Assembly (NCBI RefSeq): GCF_000812465.1
Contig: NZ_JWMA01000073.1
Coordinates: forward strand, 1 to 61,946
From: Cupriavidus sp. IDO
Lineage (GTDB): Bacteria > Pseudomonadota > Gammaproteobacteria > Burkholderiales > Burkholderiaceae
Direction of reading: 5' to 3'
DNA length: 61,946 nt
Positions 17,963-26,525 of the stretch are shown here, piece by piece. Position 1 is the stretch's first letter. Each line of letters opens with the position of its first letter. The notes under the pieces were generated by a model that searched no databases, was not told the DNA's origin, and saw only the letters and a list, made by a program, of their open reading frames with translations. The translations under genes and the position numbers were made by a program.

Positions 17963-18742
17963 CTACCTCCGTTGCACGGCCGCGCGCTGGCCCAGCCAGA
18001 CGCTGGCCAGCACCAGCGCGGCGCCGGCGGCCTGCACCAGTGTCAGCGCCTGGCCCAGCACCACGAAGCCGAGCACCGTGGCGCTGACCGGACTTAGCAG
18101 CCCTAGCGCCGAGACGGCGGAAGTCGGCAGCCGGCCGATGCCGCGGAACCACAGTGCGTAGCTGAAGCCCGCCCCGGCGATGCACAGCCACGCGTATCCA
18201 AGCCAGTTGGCGAGCGTAAAGTGTCCGGGCAAAGGTTCCAGCGCCAGCGCAAACGGCAGCAGGAACAGGCCGCCCGCGCACAACTGCCACGCGGTCATCA
18301 CCAGCGGCGATACCGGCGGATGCCAGTGCCGCGTCAGCACCGTGCCAACCGCCATCGACATCGCACCCGCCGCCGCCGCGCAGACCCCGATCGCGTCCAA
18401 CCGCGCCGCCGGCCCGAGCACCAGCAGGGCCACCCCCAGCACGCCACCAGCGCCGGCAAGCCACGCCGCCCGGCCCGGCCGTATCCGCAGCGGCGCCCAC
18501 GCCAGCGCGACCACTATCAGCGGCTGGATCGCGCCGACGGTCGCCGCCACCCCGCCCGGCAGCCGGTATGCCGCGATGAACAGCATGGCCTGGAAGAAGC
18601 CGATATTGAGCACGCCCAGCACCGCCGCCCGCCACCACCAGCCGCCTCTCGGCAGTTGCCGCCCCACCGCCAGCATCGCCAGCCCCGCCGGCAGCGCCCG
18701 GATCACCACCGACAGCAGCGGCTGCCCCGGCGGCAGCCACTG
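17963..18742 (-). pseudogene. EamA/DMT-family exporter, 5' end missing
   Basis: The protein is a drug/metabolite transporter with two EamA domains and nine readable membrane segments, but it lacks the start and roughly the first 30-40 residues including the first helix. The coding frame can be followed upstream past the GTG at 18709 through QWLPPGQPLLSVVIRALP, a conserved post-helix-1 motif, to about 18742, where it meets a serine-recombinase fragment. The family normally has about 290-300 residues. A shortened protein from the GTG is conceivable but unlikely to be functional. The MarR gene at 19080 is probably its divergent regulator. Confidence 0.75.
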
Positions 18743-18747
18743 GCGCG

Positions 18748-18981
18748 TTCGAGGTCATTGCAGACCTCGGCTGCGGCATGAACTCCCACAAGAAGGGCCT
18801 CAAGCGCCTGCTCGAGGATGTGGTGGAGGGGCGCGTCGGGCGGCTGGTCATCACGCACAAGGACCGTTTGCTGCGTTTTGGCGCGGAACTGGTATTGGCC
18901 ATCTGCGAAGCAAAGAACGTCGAGGTCGTGATCCTCAATCAGGGCGAGGACACCACGTTCGAGGAAGACTTGGCCAAGAGG
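18748..18981 (+). mobile_element. IS607-family serine recombinase (TnpA) fragment
   Basis: The frame reads FEVIADLGCGMN, then KKGLKRLLEDVV, LVITHKDRLLRFGAELV and VVILNQGEDTTFEEDLAK, all core pieces of the IS607-type serine recombinase. Both the N-terminal DNA-binding part and the C-terminal dimerisation part are absent: similarity starts at the junction with the EamA gene and stops at about 18981. No tnpB, inverted repeat or target duplication is seen. It is an inactive scrap left at the EamA/MarR locus. Confidence 0.75.
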
Positions 18982-18991
18982 TTCGGCTTCA

Positions 18992-19009
18992 TATCTCGAT
19001 ATCAAGATA
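18992..19009. promoter_or_regulatory. Palindromic operator, probable MarR site 1
   Basis: TATCTCGATATCAAGATA matches its own reverse complement at 16 of 18 positions. Its size and pattern suit a MarR-family dimer, and it lies 71 bp before the marR-type gene. Confidence 0.6.
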
Positions 19010-19030
19010 GTCTGAACTTTACGAAGCAGA

Positions 19031-19048
19031 TAGTTTGATGTCAAGATT
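19031..19048. promoter_or_regulatory. Weaker operator copy, probable MarR site 2
   Basis: TAGTTTGATGTCAAGATT matches the consensus TATCTTGATATCAAGATA at 14 of 18 positions. Its centre is 39 bp from that of site 1, placing both sites on nearly similar helical faces. Confidence 0.45.
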
Positions 19049-19079
19049 CTTGAATTCGATGAATCCACCCTGCCCCGCC

Positions 19080-19607
19080 ATGTCCGCCCGCAGCAAGCCT
19101 CAGCCACCCGACCGCGCCGACCATGTCGACGCCATCCTCGCCCAATGGGCGCGCGAGAGGCCAGACCTGGATGTCTCGCCGATGGGTCTGATCGGCCGGC
19201 TCGGCCGGCTGAACCGCCATACCGGGCGCGCCGTCGAGGCCGCGCTTGCCGAAACCGGGCTGTCGCCGTGGGAATTCGATGTGCTGGCCACGCTGCGCCG
19301 CTCCGGCGAGCCCTATGCCTTGTCGCCCGGGGCACTGATCGAATCGCTGATGATTACCTCGGGCACAATGACCAACCGGCTCGATCATCTCGAGCGCGCA
19401 GGGCTGATCCGGCGCCAGCCCAACCCCGAGGATCGCCGCGGCCTGCTGATCGAACTGACCGCCGCGGGCCGCGAGCGCGTCGACCGCGCGCTCGAGATCC
19501 ATGTCGCCAACGAGCATCGGCTGCTCGAGGCGCTGAGCGCCGCGGAACGCGCTCAGCTGGCCGGCCTGCTGCGCCGCTGGCTGCTGGCGTTCGAGCCGGC
19601 CGACTGA
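19080..19607 (+). CDS. MarR-family transcriptional regulator
   Basis: This 175-residue winged-helix regulator has the MarR core: GLSPWEFDVLATLRRSGEP, the recognition region ESLMITSGTMTNRLDHLERAGLI and the wing RRQPNPEDRRGLLIELTAAG. The start MSARSKPQ at 19080 is chosen because the in-frame extension to 19035 runs into the operator region. Two palindromes lie upstream. MarR genes of this type are commonly divergent from an EamA exporter, and the truncated EamA gene lies on the other side of the operators. If that target is dead the regulator may only control itself. Confidence 0.9.
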   Translation: MSARSKPQPPDRADHVDAILAQWARERPDLDVSPMGLIGRLGRLNRHTGRAVEAALAETGLSPWEFDVLATLRRSGEPYALSPGALIESLMITSGTMTNRLDHLERAGLIRRQPNPEDRRGLLIELTAAGRERVDRALEIHVANEHRLLEALSAAERAQLAGLLRRWLLAFEPAD

Positions 19608-19620
19608 GGCCGGCGGGGAA

Positions 19621-20865
19621 TCAGCCCGCTTTCTTGCGCCCGCCCAGGTCCGGCAGGAACACCGCCAGCAAGCCCAGCAGCGGCAGGTAGGCGCACAGCT
19701 GGTAGACCGCGCGGATGCCGTGCGAATCGGCCAGCCCGCCCAGCACCGCGGCGCCGATGCCGCCCATGCCGAAGGCAAAGCCGAAGAACATGCCCGACAC
19801 CATGCCGACCTTGCCCGGGATCAGCTCCTGCGCAAAGACGAGGATGGCCGAGAACGCCGAGGCGAGGATAAAGCCGATGACGAAGGTCAGCACGCCGGTC
19901 CAGAACAGGTCCACGTGCGGCAGCACCAGCGTGAACGGCGCCACGCCGAGGATCGAAGCCCAGATCACGCGCTTGCGCCCAATGCGGTCGCCGATCGGTC
20001 CGCCCAGGATGGTGCCGGCCGCCACCGCGAACAGGAACACGAACAGGTAGAGCTGCGCTCTCTGGCGCGCCAGCCCGAAGCGCTCCATCAGGTAGAAGGT
20101 GTAGTAGGTGGTCAGGCTCGCCATATAGAAGTACTTGGAGAACACCAGCACCATCAGCACCAGCATGGCGCGCACCACCACGCGGGTCGGCAGGCGGGCC
20201 GCCGTTGCGCCGGCACCCTTGCTCTTGCGGGCGCCGTGCGCGAGCTGGCGCGCATACCAGCCGCCGATCTGCCACAGCACGAAGATTGCCAGCAGCGCCG
20301 CCAGCGAGAACCACGCCACGCTCGATTGCTGCTGGACGATGCCCGCCGCCAGCAGCGGCCCCATCGCGCTGCCGCCATTGCCGCCAACCTGGAAGATCGA
20401 CTGCGCCAGTCCGTGCCGCCCGCCCGAGGCCATGCGCGCCACGCGCGACGACTCCGGATGGAAGATCGACGAGCCGGTGCCGACCAGCGCCGCCGCCACC
20501 AGCAGCACGCCGTAGGTCGGCGCCACCGACAGCAGCAGCAGGCCTGCCAGCGTGAAGCCCATGCCGATCGCCAGCGAGTGCGGCCTGGGATGCTTGTCGG
20601 TGTACAGGCCCACCACTGGCTGCAGCAGCGACGCCGTGATCTGGTAGGTCAGCGTCAGCATGCCGATCTGGGTGAAGCTCAGGTTGAAGCCGCCCTTCAG
20701 CATCGGATAGATCGCCAGGATCAACGACTGGATCATGTCGTTGAGGAAGTGGGCGAAGCTGATTGCCGACAGCACGCGGAAACCGGTACGTTCGGCCTGC
20801 TGGCCGGGTTGCTGTGCGGCGGTCTGCGATGCGCCTTGCGGCGCGGAGTCGATGGTTGTGCTCAT
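19621..20865 (-). CDS. fsr: MFS exporter, fosmidomycin-resistance (Fsr) type
   Basis: This 414-residue inner-membrane protein has twelve predicted helices and the Fsr-family pattern: SFAHFLNDMIQSL in helix 1, LSFTQIGMLTLTYQITASLLQP, YTDKHPRPHSL after helix 2 and SSIFHPESSRVAR. Fsr proteins export fosmidomycin and probably other small anionic compounds. The gene ends 14 bp from the MarR gene, tail to tail, and starts opposite an AraC regulator that probably controls it. Confidence 0.88.
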   Translation of the reverse strand: MSTTIDSAPQGASQTAAQQPGQQAERTGFRVLSAISFAHFLNDMIQSLILAIYPMLKGGFNLSFTQIGMLTLTYQITASLLQPVVGLYTDKHPRPHSLAIGMGFTLAGLLLLSVAPTYGVLLVAAALVGTGSSIFHPESSRVARMASGGRHGLAQSIFQVGGNGGSAMGPLLAAGIVQQQSSVAWFSLAALLAIFVLWQIGGWYARQLAHGARKSKGAGATAARLPTRVVVRAMLVLMVLVFSKYFYMASLTTYYTFYLMERFGLARQRAQLYLFVFLFAVAAGTILGGPIGDRIGRKRVIWASILGVAPFTLVLPHVDLFWTGVLTFVIGFILASAFSAILVFAQELIPGKVGMVSGMFFGFAFGMGGIGAAVLGGLADSHGIRAVYQLCAYLPLLGLLAVFLPDLGGRKKAG

Positions 20866-20991
20866 TGGCGGCTCTCGACGGGGTAGAAGCGGACAGCGGG
20901 GCGCTGGCCATGATGTGGATGAGAACCGATGCTAGCTGGCGCGTTTTCGCCTGTCCTGCGAGAATGGGTCCGCAACCTTGGAGAAAAGGAC

Positions 20992-21861
20992 ATGCAGCGC
21001 CCTGCTCGTCGCTCCTTCACCACCTCCGGCGGCTTCCAGCAGCCTGACATTCCCCGCGCGCCGACGCCCGAATCGCTGGCGCTGGGCAACACCTACGGCG
21101 ACTCGCCGCCCTACGTCCGCTTCGACCGCAGCCCGATGCCGGTCACCGCTATGGCGGCCGATTACCTGCCCGGCCACGTCACCAATCCGCACCAGCATCC
21201 GCATGCGCAGCTGATCCATGCCGTGCACGGCGTGATGGTGGTCTGCACCGCCGAAGGCCAGTGGATCGTGCCGCCCACGCGCGGCATGTGGATGCCGGGC
21301 GGGACCACGCACTGGATCCGCATGGTCGGCCGCGTGCAGATGCGCACCGCCTATATCCGCCCCGATGCCGCACCCGACCTGCCCGAGCGCTGCACGGTGC
21401 TGGGCATCTCGCCGCTGCTGCGCGAACTGATCCTGGCGGCGATCGACATTCCCCTGCCCTACACCGCAGATTCGCGCGATGGCCGGCTGATGCGCCTGCT
21501 GCTGGATGAAGTGATGCTGGTGCCGTCGCTGCCGTTGCACCTGCCGAGCCCCACCGACGACGGCCTGCGCCAGATCTGCAGCGCAATCGTTGCCGCGCCC
21601 GATACACCGCTCACGCTGGCGGACTGGGGCCAGCGCCTCGGCGTGGACCCCAAGACCATCCAGCGCCGCTTTGCGCGCGAAACGGGGATGACCTTCGGCC
21701 AATGGCGCCAGCAGGCGCGGCTGCTGGCCGCGCTGGAAAAACTGGCGGGAGGGAGCAAGGTCGTGGATGTGGCGCTCGACCTGGGCTATGAGAGCCCGAG
21801 CGCCTTTGCCACCATGTTCCGGCGGCAGTTCGGCGTGCCGCCCAGCGCGTTCTTCCGCTGA
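20992..21861 (+). CDS. AraC-family regulator with cupin N-terminal domain
   Basis: The 289-residue protein has a cupin ligand domain (HVTNPHQHPHAQLIHAVHGVM around residues 60-85, and a W-x-x-P-P-T-R-G-M-W segment) and a C-terminal pair of helix-turn-helix motifs ending DLGYESPSAFATMFRRQFGVPPSAF. GGAGAAAAGG precedes the ATG at 20992. It is divergent from the Fsr-type exporter across a 126-bp interval, a common regulator/exporter arrangement. Confidence 0.92.
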   Translation: MQRPARRSFTTSGGFQQPDIPRAPTPESLALGNTYGDSPPYVRFDRSPMPVTAMAADYLPGHVTNPHQHPHAQLIHAVHGVMVVCTAEGQWIVPPTRGMWMPGGTTHWIRMVGRVQMRTAYIRPDAAPDLPERCTVLGISPLLRELILAAIDIPLPYTADSRDGRLMRLLLDEVMLVPSLPLHLPSPTDDGLRQICSAIVAAPDTPLTLADWGQRLGVDPKTIQRRFARETGMTFGQWRQQARLLAALEKLAGGSKVVDVALDLGYESPSAFATMFRRQFGVPPSAFFR

Positions 21862-21889
21862 GCGGCCATGGCTGGCGGCGCTGAAGGAC

Positions 21890-23125
21890 TCAGCGCGCCA
21901 GGTAGCGTTCGACCAGCCGCGTCCAGTAGGCCGCGCCCACGGTCAGGTTGTCGTCGTTGAAGTCGTAGCCGGCGTTGTGCAGCAGCGGCTGGTTGGCGCC
22001 GTTGCCCAGCCGCACGAAGCAGCCCGGGCGCTGCTGCAGGAAATAGGCAAAGTCCTCGCTGCCGGCGATGCGCGCGGCCTGCGACACCACCTTGTCGGCG
22101 CCCACCAGCTCTTCGGCGATCTGCTGCGCGAACTCGGTTTCGCGCTCGCTGTTGATCAGCACCGGATAGCCGCGCACATAGTCCACCTCGGCCACGGCGC
22201 CGTAGCCTTCGGCCTGCGCAGCCGCCAGCGCGCGGATGCGCGTTTCCAGCGAGGCGCGCACCTCGGGGCTGAACGAACGCACGCTGATCTCCATGCGCGC
22301 GCTGTCCGGGATCACATTGGGCGCATGGCCGGCGTGCAGCGTGCCGATGGTGACCACCGCGGTCTCGTTCGGATCGACATAGCGCGACACCACCGACTGC
22401 AGCGCCATCACCAGGCTGCCCGCCACCAGGATCGGGTCGATCGACTGGTGCGGGCGGGCCGCGTGGCCGCCCTTGCCGCGGATGGTGATGGTGACCGTGT
22501 CGCAGGCCGCCATGAACGGTCCGGCGCGGAACAGGAAGGTGCCCTGCTCCACGCCTGGGTGATTGTGCAGGCCGAAGATGGCATCGCACGGAAATCGCTC
22601 GAACAGGCCATCCGCCAGCATCCGCTCGGCTCCGCCGCCGGCGCCGATTTCCTCGGCCGGCTGGAAGATCAGGTGGACGGTGCCGTTGAAGTTGCGCGTG
22701 CGCGCCAGCTGTTTGGCGGCGCCCAGCAGGATCGCGGTGTGGCCGTCGTGGCCGCAGGCGTGCATCCGGCCCTCGTTGACGCTCGCGTACGGCAGACCGC
22801 TGCGCTCGTGGATCGGCAGCGCGTCCATGTCCGCGCGGATGCCGATGCTGTGCCCGCCCTGCCCGCTGCCCGCGGTGCCTGTCAGCGAGCCGACCACGCC
22901 GGTCCCGCCCACGCCGCGCGTAACCTGGTAGCCCCAGGCTTCCAGCAGGCTGGCGATCAGCCCGGAGGTGCGGACCTCGTCAAAGGCGAGTTCGGGATGC
23001 TGATGGATATTGCGCCGGATCGCTTCGAGTTCCGCGCGGCTGTCCAGGGTGTCGGCCAGCGCGCAGAAGCGGCGCTTCAGTGTGGTACCGAGGTAGGACT
23101 CGATCTCGGGGGCGTGTTCAGACAT
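21890..23125 (-). CDS. M20-family amidohydrolase (hippurate hydrolase/aminoacylase type)
   Basis: This 411-residue metallohydrolase cleaves N-acyl amino acids or related amides. The metal site motifs are present: HACGHDGHTAILLG (two His), the catalytic QPAEEIGAGG glutamates and LHNHPG. The ATG at 23125 follows GGAAGAG; the frame upstream to 23167 gives an unlikely basic leader. It lies downstream of the FAH-family gene on the same strand with 245 bp between, in the neighbourhood of a hydantoinase operon, so it may act on an N-carbamoyl or N-acyl intermediate, but this is inference. Confidence 0.92.
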   Translation of the reverse strand: MSEHAPEIESYLGTTLKRRFCALADTLDSRAELEAIRRNIHQHPELAFDEVRTSGLIASLLEAWGYQVTRGVGGTGVVGSLTGTAGSGQGGHSIGIRADMDALPIHERSGLPYASVNEGRMHACGHDGHTAILLGAAKQLARTRNFNGTVHLIFQPAEEIGAGGGAERMLADGLFERFPCDAIFGLHNHPGVEQGTFLFRAGPFMAACDTVTITIRGKGGHAARPHQSIDPILVAGSLVMALQSVVSRYVDPNETAVVTIGTLHAGHAPNVIPDSARMEISVRSFSPEVRASLETRIRALAAAQAEGYGAVAEVDYVRGYPVLINSERETEFAQQIAEELVGADKVVSQAARIAGSEDFAYFLQQRPGCFVRLGNGANQPLLHNAGYDFNDDNLTVGAAYWTRLVERYLAR

Positions 23126-23278
23126 GGCATTGCTCTTCCGGCGGAACCTGTATAACCAGTATTTCACGCAGGAATGGCAACGGAAATGCCAAGTGTGCGA
23201 TTTCCCGTAAAACTATGTAATCCGGCCGTTTTCGACACCAGAACTGTTGCTCGCACGGCACGGTTTGTATGGAAGTCC

Positions 23279-23299
23279 AACGCTTTGTATGAAAGCGTT
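23279..23299. repeat. Perfect 8-bp inverted repeat upstream of the M20 gene
   Basis: AACGCTTT and AAAGCGTT flank GTATG. TTTGTATG also occurs just before as a direct repeat. It may be an operator or a hairpin. Confidence 0.4.
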
Positions 23300-23333
23300 T
23301 CGACGGGGAACCATTGCGATGATGTCTTTCGTC

Positions 23334-23358
23334 CCCTCTCCCGCTCGCGAGTGAGGGA
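23334..23358. repeat. REP-like hairpin, degenerate copy
   Basis: CCCTCTCCCGC with an imperfect mirrored arm GAGTGAGGGA resembles the better hairpin at 36739-36764. It lies just after the FAH-family gene (minus strand). Confidence 0.45.
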
Positions 23359-23370
23359 ACGGCCTGTGTC

Positions 23371-24219
23371 TCACCGCTCTGCGTAGGCCACCACCCTCTG
23401 CGTCTGCACGCCGAGCCCGTCGACGCCCAGCCGCATGGTGTCCCCCGCCTTCAGGTAGCGCGGCGGCTTGAAGCCCATGCCCACGCCCGGCGGCGTGCCG
23501 GTGGCAATCAGGTCGCCCGGCAGCAGCGTCATGAAACGGCTGACATAGCTCACCACCGTGGCCACGTCGAAGACCATGGTGGCCGTGCTGCCCTTCTGCA
23601 CGCGCTCGCCGTTGACCTCCAGCCACAGGCCCAGCGCCTGCGGATCGGGCACTTCGTCGCGGGTCACCAGCCACGGGCCGGCCGGGCAGAAGGTGTCGCA
23701 GCCCTTGCCCTTGTCCCAGGTGCCGCCGCGCTCGATCTGGAATTCGCGCTCGGAGACGTCATTGACCACGCAGTAGCCAGCCACGTGCCGCAGCGCCTGG
23801 TCGCGCGAGACGTTGCGGGCGGTGCTGCCGATGACCACGCCCAGCTCCACCTCCCAGTCGGTCTTTTCCGACCCGAGCGGCAGCATCACGTCGTCATCGG
23901 GGCCGTTGAGCGAGCTGTTGGCCTTGAGGAAGACAATCGGCTCGGCCGGCAGCGGCATGCCGGCCTCGGCGGCGTGGTCCGCATAGTTCAGGCCGATCGC
24001 GATGATCTTGCCGATACCGGTCCAGGGCACGCCGAAGCGCGCGCCCTCCACCACCGGCAGCGATGCGGCGTCCACCTGCGCCAGGCGCGCCAGCGCCGCC
24101 GGCGCGAGGTCGGCCGCGCCGATATCGGCGATCACGCCGGACAGGTCCCGCACGCGCCCCTGCGCGTCAATCACGCCCGGGCGCTCCGCGCCGGGCTGGC
24201 CCACTCGTACCAGTTTCAT
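23371..24219 (-). CDS. Fumarylacetoacetate hydrolase-family protein
   Basis: This 282-residue enzyme belongs to the FAH superfamily, which cleaves C-C bonds of acylpyruvates or decarboxylates/isomerises oxoacids, and includes enzymes annotated as ureidoglycolate lyase. It has the short N-terminal domain with KLVRVGQPG, then IAIGLNYADHAAE, the metal ligands in DWEVELGVVIG and NDVSEREFQ, and a C-terminal ATGTPPGVGMG loop. It starts 9 bp after the stop of the GntR regulator on the same strand, so the two are co-transcribed. The reaction cannot be fixed from sequence. Confidence 0.93.
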   Translation of the reverse strand: MKLVRVGQPGAERPGVIDAQGRVRDLSGVIADIGAADLAPAALARLAQVDAASLPVVEGARFGVPWTGIGKIIAIGLNYADHAAEAGMPLPAEPIVFLKANSSLNGPDDDVMLPLGSEKTDWEVELGVVIGSTARNVSRDQALRHVAGYCVVNDVSEREFQIERGGTWDKGKGCDTFCPAGPWLVTRDEVPDPQALGLWLEVNGERVQKGSTATMVFDVATVVSYVSRFMTLLPGDLIATGTPPGVGMGFKPPRYLKAGDTMRLGVDGLGVQTQRVVAYAER

Positions 24220-24227
24220 AGTCTCCC

Positions 24228-24977
24228 TCAGGCTGCTGTCTTCGAATTGGCGAGGCGGCCGGCGGGCTCGGCGAGCGAGCGCTCGACCACACTCAGGACT
24301 TCTTTCGCGGTGTTTTCGGAGTGCCAGCGCATGACCTGCGCCAGGCGCGGCCGACCGGGCTCGCGCAGCGCGGCCATGATGGCCTCATGTTCCTCATGCG
24401 ACTCCTGCCAGCGCAGCATGTCGGCATTGGCGGCGCCGCGCGCGCGATGGACCTTGCTCATCAGCGAGGCATAGATGCCAGCCAGCACCGGATTGGCGGC
24501 GCCGTCGATGATGAGCTGGTGGATTTCCTGATTGATGCGGAAATAGTCGGTGCGGCGCCCGGCCGCATGGGCATCGATCATGGCCTGGTGGCGGCGCTCC
24601 AGCCGCGTCATGGAGGCGTCGGTCAGGCGTTGCGCGGCCAGTTCACCGGCCGTGGCCTCCAGCCCGTGCAGGGTTTCGAACGTGGCGCGCAGCTCGTCCA
24701 GGTCCAGCGGCGCGACGCGATAGCCGATGTATTGCCGGTGCAGCACCAGCCCTTCGGACACCAGCACCTTCAGCGCCTCGCGCAGCGGTGTCTTCGAGAC
24801 ATCGAAGACCTCGCAGAAGGCCCGCTCGTCGATGCGGACGCCGGGTGGCAGTTCGCCCTCTTCGATCATCGTGCGCAGGCGGGCCGCAATTTCGGCAGAC
24901 ATGCCCAGCGTGCGCAATCGGGCGTTTTTGGGAAGCGTTTGTGTCACGGACGTCACCAGAATTGGGAAATGCACCAC
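24228..24977 (-). CDS. GntR-family regulator of the FadR (FCD) subfamily
   Basis: This 249-residue protein has an N-terminal winged helix (IAARLRTMIEEGELPPGVRIDERAF, then FDVSKTPLREALKVLVSEGLV) and an alpha-helical FCD ligand domain with conserved His/Asp residues that normally bind a carboxylate through a metal. The start is uncertain: GTG at 24977 gives about 25 extra residues, and no candidate start has a clear ribosome site. It is divergent from the MFS gene at 25136, and a promoter overlapping a palindrome lies between, so it probably represses the catabolic operon and its own FAH gene. Confidence 0.9.
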   Translation of the reverse strand: MVHFPILVTSVTQTLPKNARLRTLGMSAEIAARLRTMIEEGELPPGVRIDERAFCEVFDVSKTPLREALKVLVSEGLVLHRQYIGYRVAPLDLDELRATFETLHGLEATAGELAAQRLTDASMTRLERRHQAMIDAHAAGRRTDYFRINQEIHQLIIDGAANPVLAGIYASLMSKVHRARGAANADMLRWQESHEEHEAIMAALREPGRPRLAQVMRWHSENTAKEVLSVVERSLAEPAGRLANSKTAA

Positions 24978-25041
24978 GAGAAGGCTATCACACCCTCAAA
25001 TTGTGCACACGCACCAACGTAAAATCAATGACTTACGAGAG

Positions 25042-25070
25042 TTGTAATTACAGATTACGTATCCTATACT
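25042..25070 (+). promoter_or_regulatory. Sigma70 promoter overlapped by GntR-type operator
   Basis: TTGTAA (25042-25047) and TATACT (25065-25070) are separated by exactly 17 bp. The perfect palindrome TGTAATTACA (25043-25052) covers the -35 box, and GTAAT/ATTAC repeats again at 25044-25058. This places a likely repressor site on the promoter of the MFS-hydantoinase operon. Confidence 0.6.
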
Positions 25071-25135
25071 CCGGCCAGTTGCGCGACACCTGATCAGAAA
25101 CGCCTCACCCAAAGGACTAAAAGGAGACAACCGTC

Positions 25136-26434
25136 ATGCAAACGACAAGCCGGGCAGCCACGCTCGCGGAGAACAGGAGCTCCGTGCGCTGGAAGATTTT
25201 CCTGATGATGCTGTTGCTCGTCGCGATCAATTACATTGACCGCGCCTCGCTGTCGGTGGCCATGCCACTGATCGCCAAGGAGTTCGACCTCAGTCCCGCC
25301 ATGCAGGGGCTGATCCTCAGCTCCTTCTTCTGGACTTACGCATTCATGCAGATCCCGGGCGGCATGCTGGCTGACAAGTACAAGCCACGCATCGTGATTG
25401 CCTGCGCCACCGTGTTCTGGGGCTTCTTCCAGGCGATCGCGGCGGTCTGCACCAACGCCACCTCGCTGCTGCTCACCCGGCTCGGGCTGGGCGCCTCCGA
25501 AGCACCGATCTACCCGGCCGGCGGCAAGCTCAACGCCATCTGGATGACGCAGAACGAACGCGGTCGCGGCGCCACGCTGCTGGACGGCGGCGCGCCGCTG
25601 GGCGCAGCGCTCGGTTCTCTCATCATTGCCGGGCTGATCAGCGAACTCGGCTCGTGGCGCATGTCGTTCGTGGTAGCCGGCGTCGGCACCGTGCTCGCCG
25701 GCTTCGTGGCCTGGTGGTACATCCGCAATTCGCCGCGCGAACACAACGGCGTCAATGAACTCGAAGCGCGCCATATCGAGGATGCGCATGCCCTCGAGCA
25801 CAGCGCCGAGCCGACCAACCTGTCCGGCCGTTCGCTCGACTTCTTCAAGTACCGCTCGGTGTGGTGCATGGCCATCAGCTGGATGTGCTTCAACGCCGTC
25901 TTCTACGGCCTGCTCACCTGGATGCCGACCTACCTGAGCAAGGCCCGCGGCTTTGACCTCAAGACGATGGGCGGCGCGAGCTTCATCATCTTCATGAGCG
26001 GCTTCGTCGGCGAACTCGTCGGCGGCTGGATCGCCGACAAATGGAAAGAAGCCGGCGGCCGCCCCAACGTGGTGATGCGCACGCTGTTCGGCATTGCGGC
26101 CGTCGTCGCCACCGTGTCGATCTTTTCGGTGGCCTATGTCACCGACGCAGTGGCCGTTGTGGCGCTGCTCTCCTCCACCCTCTTCTTCCTGCGCTGGTGC
26201 GGCCTGTTCTGGTCCGTGCCGTCGATGCTGGGCACCCGCAACAAGATTGGCTTCCTGGGCGGCCTGATGAACCTGGGCGGCAATATCGCCGGCATCAGCG
26301 TGCCGATCATCGTCGGCCTGATCGTGCAGGCCACGGGCTCCTACTTCCTGGCGCTGATGTTCTTCGCGGCCGCCGGCGTGGGCCTGCTGTTCGCTTCCAC
26401 GGCGATCGACTACGAGACGAAGATTCCGGTCTGA
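25136..26434 (+). CDS. MFS importer, anion:cation symporter (ACS) family
   Basis: This 432-residue inner-membrane protein has twelve predicted helices and looks like the D-galactonate/glucarate and phthalate transporter group: VAINYIDRASLSVAMPLIAKEF after helix 1, ADKYKPR between helices 2 and 3, and RLGLGASEAPIYPAGGKL. Members take up organic acids with protons. AAAGGAG precedes the ATG. It is the first gene of the GntR-controlled operon, so it probably imports the substrate or a carboxylated precursor. Confidence 0.93.
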   Translation: MQTTSRAATLAENRSSVRWKIFLMMLLLVAINYIDRASLSVAMPLIAKEFDLSPAMQGLILSSFFWTYAFMQIPGGMLADKYKPRIVIACATVFWGFFQAIAAVCTNATSLLLTRLGLGASEAPIYPAGGKLNAIWMTQNERGRGATLLDGGAPLGAALGSLIIAGLISELGSWRMSFVVAGVGTVLAGFVAWWYIRNSPREHNGVNELEARHIEDAHALEHSAEPTNLSGRSLDFFKYRSVWCMAISWMCFNAVFYGLLTWMPTYLSKARGFDLKTMGGASFIIFMSGFVGELVGGWIADKWKEAGGRPNVVMRTLFGIAAVVATVSIFSVAYVTDAVAVVALLSSTLFFLRWCGLFWSVPSMLGTRNKIGFLGGLMNLGGNIAGISVPIIVGLIVQATGSYFLALMFFAAAGVGLLFASTAIDYETKIPV

Positions 26435-26525
26435 CCCCCCGGGGCGCTGCACGCGCCCATCCACGCAAACCCGATTTGCACATGCCGCGCTGCCATCGAC
26501 AGCGCGGCAGTGGAGGAGACTCCCC

